The position numbers and the translations under genes were made by a program. DNA of 64,000 nt, from the NCBI GenBank assembly GCA_030549775.1, contig CM060174.1, forward strand, positions 15,239,193-15,303,192. Reading direction: 5' to 3'. This document shows, one piece after another, positions 24,451 to 35,994 of this stretch (its first letter is position 1; each line of letters begins with the position of its first letter). The notes under the pieces are model-generated. The model saw nothing but the letters and a program-made list of their open reading frames with translations. It did no database searches and was not told the origin of the DNA. Source of the stretch: Tamarix chinensis (Eukaryota; Streptophyta; Magnoliopsida; Caryophyllales; Tamaricaceae).

Positions 24451-24708
24451 ATCGCTTAGGGGAGTGAAAAAAAAAAGGATTGGGCCGATCTTAGGGGAGA
24501 AAGGAAATAAGAGAAGGAGAGGGAAGAAGGAGAGATTGGGTCATCGCTGGGTGCAACCCAGCCTGCAGAAGAAGAAGAAAAGAAGATAAAAAAAAGAAAG
24601 GAGGAAAAGGAAGAAAGAAAAGAAAGAAAAGAGGAAAGAAATGGAGAAAAGACAAAAGGAAAAATATAGTGGTAGGGTGTTTTGGGTTTTTAGGAGTTTT
24701 AGGGATAA

Positions 24709-24749
24709 TAATAATAATAATGATAATAATAATAATGATAATGATGATG

Positions 24750-24788
<39 letters not shown>

Positions 24789-24789
24789 G
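24709..24789. repeat. TAA/GAT triplet microsatellite in LTR A1
   Basis: (TAA)n with GAT interruptions, in the U3-like part of A1 near its right end. Confidence 0.9.
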
Positions 24790-25280
24790 TTTTTATTAAT
24801 TTATAAATTATTATAATTTGTTTTAGGTTAGTTAACTAAATTAGTTTTCAATAACTATGTACTTGTACCATTTTTTATTGCCATAATTATTATCATTATT
24901 ATTTTATTTAAAAGGGTACATATAATTAAATTTTATTCAATAATTTATTATTTTATTCTTTAATTCTAAAATAAAATTTTGGGGTATTACACCAAGTAAC
25001 TCACGTAGGTGACCAGACCCTTTAGTATCAATACTTCCTCATATATCATTAGTGTCTAGATTAGGTAAGGCAATAGGATCTACTAGAATCCTTCTCGAAA
25101 GCAAACTAACCGTTAGTAGCTAATTGAGTATTAGGTAACCTAGACCCATGCATAACTCGATTATCTTCAACTTTAAGTGATTAGTGTGTTATTTTCCAAG
25201 GTTAAGTTATCATACAAGTACCATGCAACATTCAAATAACACATGCACATACTCATTCCATCTTAACCATTATTACCCTA

Positions 25281-25831
25281 TGTTGTAGGATTAGCATGGA
25301 TTTAGCGAAATCCCCATCAAATCGATATGAACAAAATTATGCACTATTGAGAACTCACACATAAAACAGAATAATTTAGGAATAAGTAGATATATTTATT
25401 TGTGATTTTGTGTAATTACAAAATGATTAAACCAATCAATCAATTAATTACACAAATCTACAATTCTCTTTGAATGGATAATTCTATGAAGATGAAGAAG
25501 AAGAAGTTGGGATGTAAAACTGTAGATGACTAGAGTTTCAACATATCTCCTTTTATAGAACAAACAACTCTATAGAGCAAAATAGTCTATTTCGGAAACA
25601 AGGAAAAATACAGTCCATATCTTGGAAATACGGGACCCCCGTGTTTATTTTATTACTTTCAACTTTTAGCCAAAACACATCAAAATTAAAACTCAAAAAC
25701 ATAATTCGTGTATATTAATATGGTACCATCATGTTGCTCATATAAAACGCTATACTATACTAAACTTCTCTAACACCTGCATGAATCCACAAAATGTTAT
25801 GTTGTACTCAAATACCCAGTTAAAACTCATA
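25281..25831 (-). repeat. 3' LTR of the copia element
   Basis: About 551 bases. It matches 29437-29968 along its length with scattered substitutions, including the shared block starting ATTAGCATGGATTTAG. The inner end is set by comparison with the other LTR (TCATA against TTACA), so it may be a base or two off. A purine-rich run (AAGGTAGAGA on the minus strand) abuts it, fitting a polypurine tract. Confidence 0.82.
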
Positions 25832-26049
25832 ATTCTCTACCTTGATGCAGTATTTATGATGCATGACATGTAAAGACCTCTATAAAAAACCCTATCCCAA
25901 CAATGGATTTCATAACCTATTAACACCAATCAAGTTTGAGCAACACTCGGATTTACCCCACAGCCAGTGGTTTTGTTAGTATATCAGTTGGATTATCCAA
26001 AATAGTCACTTTCTCCAACAAAATTTACCTACAGAAATAGTACCCTAGA

Positions 26050-29000
26050 TAAAGTGATACCTGATGTCAATGTGCTTCATTTGACGATGGAAATAATTCT
26101 AATTCTTCACTAAACAAATAGCACTTTGGCTTTCACCATGACTAAACCCCAACTCTCGTACTAAACCACCAATCCACAAGGCTTCTTATAAAGCCTCTGT
26201 TATAGCTATATACTTTGCCTCAGTAGTAGAGAAGGCCTTCATATCCTATAAGGAAGACCTCTGACTAATATCTAAACCACTAAGACAAAAACATATCCAC
26301 TAGTGTATCTCCTTTTATTAAGGCCTCCACCATAATTAGAGTTCACAAACCCAAAAAGTGAATAAGTTGACATCTTATACTCAATATAAGCTAATGCCCT
26401 TCCCTTCAAGTATCCATGGATCCACTTCACTGCTTGCTAGTGAGGCTTTCCCAGATTCACTATATATCAACTCACAAGGCTAATTGCTTGAGCACTATCA
26501 AGTCTGGTACATACCATAGCGTACAAGATATAACCAACAATATTATAATATGGAATAGTGGCCATGAACTCCTCTTTCTCTTTGGATTTAGAACAATCCA
26601 AAGTGAGCAACTAATGGAGATCTAACCGTTTTAGCATCCATCATATAAATGCTCTCTAATATCTTGTTTACATAGGACTTCTGTGACAAGTACAAAAGCT
26701 TCTGCTCATGGTTTCTAATGATCTCCATGACAATGATCATCTTCATAGCTCTAAGATCCTTCATCTCAAACTTACTTTTCAGCATTTCCTTCACCTTATT
26801 AACATGAGACATATCCTTTGCTACAACAAACATATCATCAACATATAACAAAAGTTACATAAAAAAGCCACTCTCCATCTCCTTTAAGTACACATATCCA
26901 TCATACTCAATCTTAGTGAAACCATGCTTAGGCATAAACTGATCAAATTGTTTATACCATTATCTAGGATATTGCTACAAACCATATAGTGACATCTTCA
27001 ACAGGCACATATGATCATGCATCCCCTTAACTACAAACCCATCGGGTTTGCATGTAAATCTCCTCCTCAAACTCACTATGCAAAAATATAGTTTTAACAT
27101 CCAATTGCTCCAACTCAAAATAATGCATAGGCACAATTGCAAGCATGGTACGAATAGAATTATGTCTAACCACAGGCAAAAAATAACCTTGTTATAATCC
27201 ACACCTGGAATCTGATTGAATCCATGTGCAATAAATGAGCCTTGCACCTGAGTCTCTTGAACCCTAAAGCTTGTTTTTTGAACTTGTACACCCACTTGCA
27301 ATAAATAGTCTTTTTCTTCCTCGGTGCCTTCATAAGTTTTCATGTCTGATTCTTCAATAAGGACTTCATATTTTCCTCCATAGCAGCACACCAATCAACA
27401 GAATTGGTACTCTCAATTGTCTTTAAGAATGATGATGGCTCATGCACATTAAAAACCGTCTCTACACCTGATAAATCATAACCAACCAATTATTTATAAA
27501 TGTACCTGATTGGAGGCTTGACAATTCCATCCCTTATTTGGAGCAACACCTCTTTGCTCCACCTGCTGCCTGGATCTACCCATTTTAGGAATGATGGATC
27601 TATCAAAAGGTTCTTTGTCACCCAACTCAACCTCAACTTCCACCTGGTCCGAATCGCTCTCCTACTCCATCTCCTTAGTGATACTATCACAAGACTCAAT
27701 CTTCTGGAGGAACATAGACTTACTGAAGACAACATCTCTACTAGTCAAGAACTTGGATGCAGTTGCATCCCATAACCTGTACCCCTTCACTCTGGATGTA
27801 AAACCTAGAAAGATACACTTCTTGGCTCTAGAATCAAGTTTACCATCATTTACATAAGCATAAGTAGGAGAAACAAAGACATATAAATCAGAGTAAATGG
27901 TTGGCTTACTAAACCACAAATTCTCTAGTGTCTGTCTTCAAATCTATGGACCAATTTGATGATCGGTTCAATAAGTATGCTTTCATTTGAATCGCCTCAG
28001 TCTAAAAATCTTCTACTTGCCAAATACACGATGCTTACAGAAGTTTATAGTACCTATACTCTATCCATCCATTAGCCTCATCTTAGGGGGCTCAATCAGA
28101 CCTTTGACACTCATGTGTCCCAATCTCATATGCTAAAGTCTCGTAACATCAAAGTCTAGCAATCTCAACAACGTCATAGTAGTTGTCCCCACAACAGTGA
28201 AACCCACTAACTCATATTGTGTCCTAACTTGCTTCCCCTTCATCGGTACCAGATCTCCTTTTGTAACTCTCATGGTACCATCCTCAATAACACATCAGCA
28301 ACCATTACAATCCAAGTAACTCAAAGAATGAGGTTATTTGTCTTCTTTGGGATATATATCACATTGGAAAATGTCCTTACCATACCGTCATGCATCCTCA
28401 CCTTCATCGTCCCAATCCTAATAACTTTGCAAGCATCATCATTTTCCATCAAGACAACTCCATCCCAATTCACCTCACAACGTCTGAAACCAACTCTGGT
28501 TGGGACATATATTATAAGAGGACCTAGAATCTAAGATCCACCTATCACTTATCTTGTTCTATCTATTAGTAGCTGACAACACATCTTTATCACCATCATT
28601 ATGGGAAACTGCAATATCATCCTTTTGTATTGGATGGCTCACTAACATAGTGCCAAGCTTCCTATTTGGACAAAACTTCTTAACATGACCCTTTTTTTGA
28701 GACCAATAGCATGTCATATTATTTTGCCAACTCTTCAACTTAGATCTGAATCACCAGATCCCTATGCCTGTGGTCTCCCTCTGGCTACCAATCCCTCACT
28801 ATGTGAGTCCTTAGAAGTATCGCTGTCATTCAAGTAACTATCAATCAATTTCCATTATAGTAGGGTGGATGTCACGTCTTTAAGATCTAACTCATCCTTC
28901 CCATATAGAATTGCCCTACGAAAATGTTTAAAACTTGCAAGAAAAAAACATTGCAACATAATAGCCAAATCTTCATCATCTAATTTAACATCAATATTAT

Positions 29001-29430
29001 ACAAATCCATAACAATATAGTCAAATTCATCCAAATGAATTTTTAAAGATTGACCTTCACCTAGTTTTATGTCATAAAGCCAACTCTTCAAAAGTAGTCA
29101 ATTTACTACCAATTTTTTCATATATAATAACTCAAGCTTCAACCACAAGGTAGCTATCGTTGATTCCTTTGTCACTTCCTACAATACCTCGTTTTACAAA
29201 CATATATGTATGGTAGAGAGGGCCTTCTAATCTATTTCTTTGAATCTCTCATTTGTCATCAATTCTGGCTTCTTTAAATAATTAGATAAAGCCTTTTCCA
29301 ATCTTTTCAGAATTAGAATTGCCCACAACTTTAATCCATAATCCAAAATTGATGGATTGATTAAACTTCTAAATATCAAATCTTGTACCAATCTCAATAA
29401 CTGAATTTCTTCAACATCATAGCCCTGCAA
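26050..29430 (-). pseudogene. copia gag-pol polyprotein (many stops and shifts)
   Basis: Gag pieces lie at 29430-29227 (MQGYDVEEIQLLRL) and 29091-28855 (SLKIHLDEFDYIVMDL). A zinc knuckle CYWSQKKGHVKKFC at about 28710 has lost its second Cys. The protease shows WILDSRSSYNICPNQ near 28540, with Gly lost from DSG. The integrase C-terminal block is at 27919-27662 (DGKLDSRAKKCIFLGF, GYRLWDATASKFLTSRDV). Reverse transcriptase has HGFNQIPGVDYNKV (about 27210) and an intact YVDD at 26845 (MLYVDDMFVVAKD). RNase H shows STTEAKYIAITEA near 26200 and MKHIDIRYHF near 26060. The polyprotein would encode all replication enzymes but cannot be translated here. Confidence 0.87.
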
Positions 29431-29436
29431 CCAAAT

Positions 29437-29968
29437 TGTTGCAAAATTAGCATGGATTTAGAGAGATCCACACCAAATCAAGATTAATAAAATTATGCAC
29501 AATTGAGAACTTACACACAAAATAAAATAATTCAGGAAAAATAGAGATATTTATTCATGATTTTGTGTAATTACAAGATGATTAAACTAATTAATTAATC
29601 AATTACACAAATCCACAATTTCTCTTTGAATGGATGATTCTATGGAGAAGAAGAAGTTGGGATGCACAACTCTAGATGGATAGGGTTTTAACCTGTCTCC
29701 TTTTATGAAAGAAAAAGCCCTACCAATCAAAACAACATATTTTAAAAATAAGGAAAAACATGGTGCATATTTTGGAAACACGAGACCCTCATGTTTATTT
29801 CCTTAATTTCAACCACATAAAAAGTAAAACTCAGAAACACGGTCTGTTTATATTAACACAGTACCACTGTGTTTCTTACATAAATACTATACTATACAAA
29901 ACTTCGCTAATACTTGCACGGATCTACACAATGTTGTGTTGTTCTCAAATACCTAGTCAAAACTTACA
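29437..29968 (-). repeat. 5' LTR of the copia element
   Basis: About 532 bases, TG...CA bounded. It is the partner of 25281-25831. Next to it on the internal side is the worn primer-binding site, followed by the start of gag. The two LTRs have clearly diverged, so this insertion is not recent. Confidence 0.85.
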
Positions 29969-32293
29969 CCCTCTAACCATGTGGTGAGATTTCCATTAGT
30001 GCTAAGACAAGTTCAAATCAACCCTTTAAGGTAATCCATTTATGTCAAAATTTGGATTATCTCATGTAAAAGTAGCACCATAGTATACTCATTCCAATTT
30101 ACTCATTAAAGTGTCCTAAGGGCACTAAATAGAATATCATGAATTTTGACCCCTTAATCCATCCAATAGGTTGGTTAATTCATGCTAATTTTAGGGTTCT
30201 CATAATTAAATTATCATATTATATCATTGTGCAAAGTATCATAGTATAGCAAGTCTAAAGAGAACAAAACAACACACTTTAGCTGAATCGATTGATCAGT
30301 TTAACTTAGCTAAACCTGATATCTCATCCAAAATAGTCAATTAGTTTGGTATGACCAGTCGAATGTTTTAAGATTAGTTGATAGGTTCAGACAAAGAGGT
30401 CAATCAATTCTGACAAACTAGTTGATTGATTTAAGTAGAGAGCAACCAAAGTTACCATAGACCAATCGATTGATCAGTTTTGGCCAACATGTTGAGTGTT
30501 CAAAGGACTAGTCGATTAGTTTGGGATTACCAATCAATTGGTTTGCTCCCAAATAAAACGCATAAGAAATTTTATATGTGATTTCTACTATAAAATATTT
30601 CCACACACAAACCAAAACATGACATAGAAAATTACTAATATTTAATAAGCTTGTAAATTAATCATGCTTCACTTTTAAGCAAATTAACCCTATTTTCTAT
30701 AAAATCATGTCTTTTTCTCAGTATTCTTACTTAACTCAACATGCATCAATTAGAATTCAAATTCTATTGCTTGCATATAAAATTAAAATTTTGCAGAATA
30801 CATCACATCACATGCTTATTTAGGTCACATTTTAAAGGTAATAACAACTTACTTAATGATGAGCAAAGTTTTCAACTAAAGAGGAAAAACTTAAGCTCCA
30901 AGATTCAACTTTCAAAACCTTTAAAAACAACAAATTATAGGTTAGAAATCGTTGAATAAATTTCACAAATCAATTAGAGAATGATTTTGCGGAAAATAAG
31001 TCAACTTTCTCTTAAATATAATTCTTTTTTACTTAAGGATAAAATAAGAGGGATCTGGAAAAAATAATCGGAAGTGTAAAGGGAATTTGAAAGTAAGCTC
31101 AAGGTGGAGAGAAAATTAACACATGCTCTAAAGAGTTAGATATTTTTGGAGGCTGAAAGAAAGGTGGGAAGAAGGGGTGATTAGGGTTATTTACAGCCAA
31201 TAAATTAATTATAGAACAAGTGAGGTTAGGAAACTAATTGAAAACACTAATGAAATGCCCCGAAAAATTATAATCTTAAATATTATATTTAAATGAGGTT
31301 TTATTATAAAAAAAAATTAATTAAATAAATTATTTAATTAAAATAAAAGGAAATTAATTATGGAAAATCAAGAATAAATTTATAAGTATTTTAATTAGGA
31401 GGAATTTGAGTATTTTGACTAATTAAAGATTTTAATTTGGGAATTTATTTAAATAAATTATTTTATTTAAAATAAGAATGATAAAATAGTTTTAATTTAA
31501 TAATAATTTTATAAATAATTTAATTAGAGGAATTTGGGTGTTTTGCTAATTAAAATGGAATTTATGGAAAATCTTTTATAAATCCTAATTTAGCCTAAAA
31601 AAGGGATTTAAATATTGTTATTTTAAATATCCTAAATATTCAGATTAATTTAATTGGCCCTAATCTAACTATTTTTCTCCTTTCCTTTTTTCCTTTTTCT
31701 TTTTCTTTCTTCCTTTTTCCTTTTCTTTTTCTTTCTTTTTCTTTTTTTTTCTTTTTCCTCTTCTTCTCGCCGAACTGGGCCAGCTCGCAGCCCAGTTCCC
31801 CTTTTTCTTTTCTTCTTCTTCTTCGGCATGGCCCAGCCCGCGCCGTCGTCCTGCCTCCACCCTCCACGCTGCGTTTCGCCCGTTTTACGCTCGAACCTCG
31901 TCGTTCCATTAAACGCACCCTCGACTGCGCCCGAACCACCCGGTTCTTCCTCCTTTTCTTTCTTTCTTTTTCCTTCGCGAACCGCCTGGCCGGCCGTCTT
32001 CTTCTTCATCCTCCCTCTTCCGTCGCTACGCTGCAACGCTGGCCGCCGTCAATGGCTTCTCCTGCTACGGTGAATAATACCCACCGTTTCTTGTCTCATT
32101 GTCTTCCTCTTAACTCCGAGAATAAATTCGCATAATTTTCGAGCGTTAACTCTCGCCCGTTTCTCCTCCCCAACCTCTCGAAACCCCGAAGCCAACCAAA
32201 CGTCAGCCGATTAATTACCGCCACCGGCTACCCAAATTATTGCAATTAAAACTTCCATGTCGACCTCCAGCTCCTCATTATCCATTCCAACAT

Positions 32294-32303
32294 CTATAAA
32301 TAG
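32294..32303 (+). promoter_or_regulatory. TATA box of solo LTR B
   Basis: CTATAAATAG, about 1.04 kb into the LTR, after a pyrimidine-rich stretch. The same word occurs at the matching place in C and, on the minus strand, in A2. Transcription would start about 30 bases downstream. Confidence 0.65.
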
Positions 32304-33017
32304 ACTTGTTATAGGAGTTTTAAGAGTTTTTCTTCCCCGAAACCCTCGGCCCGAGCTGCCGCCACCCCAACTTCAGACGCCTCTTCCGCCTCCGTTAGCC
32401 AACTTCAGAGCCACCGCAGCATGCCAAATGCTTCCCTGCAACGTCCTCTAGTTAACTAAACTATTTTAATCACTCGATTCTTCTTGTACGAGCCTAAATA
32501 ATCATGCAAAGTTAGATGCTCGTTTCGCCGGAATTTTGACCCCGAAGCCTTAAACCGCCTTCCACCGCCATGCGCCGCCACCTTTGGCTGCACCACCACC
32601 ATCATTTTGTCCCTCTCCTCCTGGGCAACAATAAACACCTCTTATATCACCTCAATTATCCCTATCTTTTTCCCAACATCCATCTTTTTCTATGTTCTTC
32701 TATTTTTCCGGCCACCGCCGCCGCCGCCGTGAACCACCGCCGGTGCCACCTATCCCCACCAGCTTAAGGTTGAACCCTAGACCCTCTCAACCATTTTCCA
32801 TATTATTATAAGCCTTGATTTAATTTATTTCAATTATTTTCATATAATTACCATTATTATTATTCTTAATATTTATATTCTTAATATGTTTTATTATTAT
32901 TTGATGAGAAATTTTATTCTGAATTGTACTTGCAGGGTGGAGAGTGGTAATAAAACAATATTATTGTTAGTTTCGAATTTTAAGTTATTAATTGAATTAT
33001 TATGGGATTATTATCAT

Positions 33018-33019
33018 TC

Positions 33020-33063
<44 letters not shown>

Positions 33064-33318
33064 ATTATTAGAATAATTATTATTATCATTTTATTAATTA
33101 TTCTGGAAAATCTTAGGCCCTAATTTTGTATTAAAATTTGCACTTATTTATTTTAGTATTATTATTTCTACTGTTATTATAACCATTAATAATATTATTA
33201 TTATTATCTTTATTATTTTAATGTTATTATATATGTTAGTAATTTTATTATTAATATTAAACAAGTGGTAAGTCATTAGTTATAAGTAGGGTCGAAACCC
33301 CACTTTAAATTTTAAAGC

Positions 33319-33364
<46 letters not shown>
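33018..33364. repeat. TTA triplet microsatellites, LTR B
   Basis: Two pure (TTA)n runs at 33018-33061 and 33317-33364 in ATT-rich sequence. Same relative place as the triplet cluster of A2. Confidence 0.9.
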
Positions 33365-33365
<1 letters not shown>

Positions 33366-33550
33366 TATATTCTCATTGATATTAGTTTTATTATCCTTGA
33401 TATTATTATATTAGTATCATTATTATCATTAGGGTAAAATATTTAACCCTATATTATCAAGGTTTATAATATCTCTATTATTTTTATGTCTTTAGCAAAG
33501 TTAGAATTTTGTTAAAGTTATTTTATTAATATGTTATTATTTGGTCAAAG

Positions 33551-33602
33551 CCCTAAGGAGGCGTAGGAACGTGCTCCAAGACCGGTGTCGTTTCAGGTAA
33601 GG
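33551..33602 (+). other. Conserved splice-donor-like block, LTR B
   Basis: Contains GGCGTAGGAACGTGCTCC, then ACCGGTGTCG and TTTCAG|GTAAGG. The final part is a strong match to a plant 5' splice site. The whole block recurs in A1, A2 and C although the sequence around it has diverged. Confidence 0.55.
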
Positions 33603-34987
33603 GGTGCTAAGGCCTTTTATGTGCTAATGTGCATTTTGTGATTCATATGCTATGCATTCTATGTTTATGATTATTAATTATGCCGTATATGCTATGACAT
33701 GGAGTTGAAGTATGTTAACGTATGGCATGTGTATTATTTGTATATGACCCTGTAAGACATGCATGTGAGGACGTTGATATGATTTTATGTGGGAGAAAGG
33801 ATGAAAAAGGAGGATGGAGAAAGAAGTTGATTAAGGGATGTGAGTTGACCTAAGTATTCCATTGATTCATGAGTAAAGGAATAAAATGGAGAATTTTAGG
33901 GTTTCGTGTGTGAGAATCTGATTTATGATTTTTGAGGTTTTGGTATGGAGAATATAATTTATGGTTTTATATGGGGAAGTTTAATTTATGGTTTTGTATG
34001 GTTTTGTGGGAGACAATATAATTTATGATGTTATATGGGAGAATTGAATTTATGGTTTGTTAGGGAGAATCTAATTTAAGACGTTATTTGGGGAGAATGT
34101 AATTTATGACATTATATGGGAGAACCTAATTTATGATTTGATTGGGAGAATCTTTGTTTGGGGGAATCCAATTAAACCAAATTATGGTTTTGCTTGGGAG
34201 ATTCTAATTTATGATTTTATGTGGGAGAATCTAACATATAGTCTTGTATGGGAGAATATAATTTGTGGTTATGAAAGGGGAGAATCTAATCAATTGTATT
34301 ATGTGGAAAAATCTTTGGGTTTTATATGATTTGAATCCTTGTGTTGGTATGGATTGAATTTAGGGTTTTGTGTGAATGAATCTTTGGGTTGTATATGGTT
34401 TGAACTTAGGGTTTGGTAAGGATGGATACTTAGTTTGGTATGGATGAATCTTTGGGTTTTATATAGTTTGAATCTGGGGTTTGGTATGAATGAATCTTTG
34501 AGTTATGTGGATTGAATTTAGGGTTTTGTATGATGAGACTCTGGGTTTGTATAATGGTTAATGGTTGTATGGTGGTATTAGGGTTTGCATGGAAGTTAAT
34601 AATTGCATGGGATGTGTAAAGTTTTTATGAGAGTGAAGTTTATGTATGGAACGCTGGTTTGGGATTTGAGGAAGGTAATGTAAGTGTTGTTTGGGTGTTT
34701 AAGCACTTGGGATGAAAAATAGCACGTGGAGCAAATTAAGGGTACAAAGGAGACTAAATTAGGGTTTTGGGATAAAACCCTAGAGTGAGATGTGAAGTAG
34801 AATTGGAGGATAAGTGTGAAGGGAGCGACCCATGCATGTCTAGGGTTTGGTGGTAGCACGTGTGTAATTGGTGAATAAACTATGATAATGAATATGGAAA
34901 TTATGTTTTATGATTCGTGCATGTGCATGGTGAAAGCTTTTGAATAAGATACTTAAGACACTAATCATATGAAGTGGAAGATTATTG

Positions 34988-35397
34988 AGCCGAGTCCAAA
35001 CCGATCCACTGGTCAGGAATAGTGGTTAGGACGCGTAGTCCTATGTGCGACCGATCCACCGGTTATAATAGTGGTTAGGACATGAGGTCCTATATGTGAC
35101 CGGCCCACCGGTAATAATAGTGGGGTGACTCGAGCTCAATAAACACAAACCAGTATCATTAAAGCTCTTAAAAGATACTAATTACTTACAGTGGAACACC
35201 ATGCGAGGAGGAACCAAACCGATCCACCGGTTAGGAATAGTGGTTAGGGTTGCTAGCCTATGTGTGACCGATCCACCGGTAATAATAGTGGTTAGGGCAT
35301 GATGTTCTATTGTGACCGATCCACCGGTAATAATAGTGGTTAGGGCGTGATGCTCTATTGTGACCGGCCCACCGGTTATAATAGTGGGGTGTTCCTC
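34988..35397 (+). repeat. CCGGTGG-core subrepeats, LTR B
   Basis: Seven or so copies of a ~55-base unit built on GACCGATCCACCGG-TTATAATAGTGG, in two groups separated by about 100 bases. Each unit has a short inverted core (ACCGG...CCGGT in the best copies). The same units lie at the equivalent place in A1, A2 and C. Confidence 0.85.
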
Positions 35398-35602
35398 TGC
35401 TCGCATGAATTGATAAAAGGCATGGTGTGAATTGGAATCTGATAAGAGATTAATTAAATAATTAATCTGGACTATGATTGGGCCTTTGTACTTTTACCTG
35501 AATTGTTCATATACCTTTATATTGTTATGTTGGATTATGCCTTGTTATTAATCTGCATGGATTGTGCGCTTGTGTGTTGGCCTTAGTGTTCGGTTACCTT
35601 AC

Positions 35603-35621
35603 TCAGTACGTAGCGTACTGA
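35603..35621 (+). repeat. Conserved palindrome, LTR B
   Basis: TCAGTACG-TAG-CGTACTGA: perfect 8-base arms, followed by a conserved ATGGGTGCTGCTCATTCCCA stretch that itself can pair. Found at the same place in A1, A2 and C. Confidence 0.8.
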
Positions 35622-35948
35622 TCACCCTTTTTATGGGTGCTGCTCATTCCCACGAGTAGTATGCCCTTCTGGTTTGTGCAGGTGGGCGAGACATCAGTCG
35701 GGGCTGGGTGTTGAGCATGTTTGGCTCAAGTTCGAGAGAGTTGTGGCCGTATTTCAGTCTTTATGTAATTTTATTTCCTTCTATTATTTCTTTGTATTGG
35801 AGTATTTATTCGCTTTGATTTCGCACTCTGATTTCTATTTTATTACGTTTATAACGTTTATGCATACTCTGATTTTAAAGTATGATCTTTCGAGTTCTTT
35901 TATGAACTGTTGATTTGAATTTAATGTAAATCTTTTCCTTAGCCTTAG

Positions 35949-35994
35949 CACTTGGTACTGGAACGGTCGGAGAGAACTGGTCTAGTACTAAGTG
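35949..35994 (+). repeat. Terminal hairpin, LTR B
   Basis: Arms CACTTGGTAC and GTACTAAGTG, pairing with one G-T wobble in RNA. Same spacing to the LTR end as in A2. Confidence 0.75.

Larger units (their letters stand above)
7429..24991 (-). mobile_element. Solo LTR A1 (about 3.9 kb without its own insertions)
   Basis: Starts TGTTACACCCCC and ends GGGGTATTACA. The flanks CTAAT (7424-7428) and CCAAG (24992-24996) both fit an ancestral CTAAG-like pentamer, and the gypsy right LTR shows the empty site GAAGCTGAGTAAC. Its own sequence is at 7429-8251, 20301-22867 and 24456-24991. It holds A2 and a Tat-like solo LTR. The TATA box and promoter-like part lie at its right, so sense is minus. No internal retrotransposon genes are present. 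Confidence 0.8.
25281..29968 (-). mobile_element. Ty1/copia retrotransposon, degenerate
   Basis: It lies in the gypsy left LTR. Its own LTRs are 25281-25831 and 29437-29968; both start TGTTG followed by ATTAGCATGGATTTAG and share GAGAACT and CTCAAATACC near their ends. Flanks CCCTA (25276-25280) and CCCTC (29969-29973) fit a CCCTC target, and the gypsy right LTR shows a related uninterrupted site near 51208. The minus-strand polyprotein has the copia order gag, protease, integrase, reverse transcriptase, RNase H. A worn initiator-Met primer site (TTTGGTTGCAGGGC) follows the right LTR on the minus strand. Confidence 0.9.

Noticed and set aside
25281..29968. Intact, possibly active copia element because YVDD is intact
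   Set aside because: Stops and frame changes throughout, lost Gly in the protease motif, lost Cys in the zinc knuckle, diverged LTRs.
34988..35397. CRISPR-like array
   Set aside because: Units are imperfect, the sequence between them is itself part of the repeat, and the context is a plant LTR; no cas genes.
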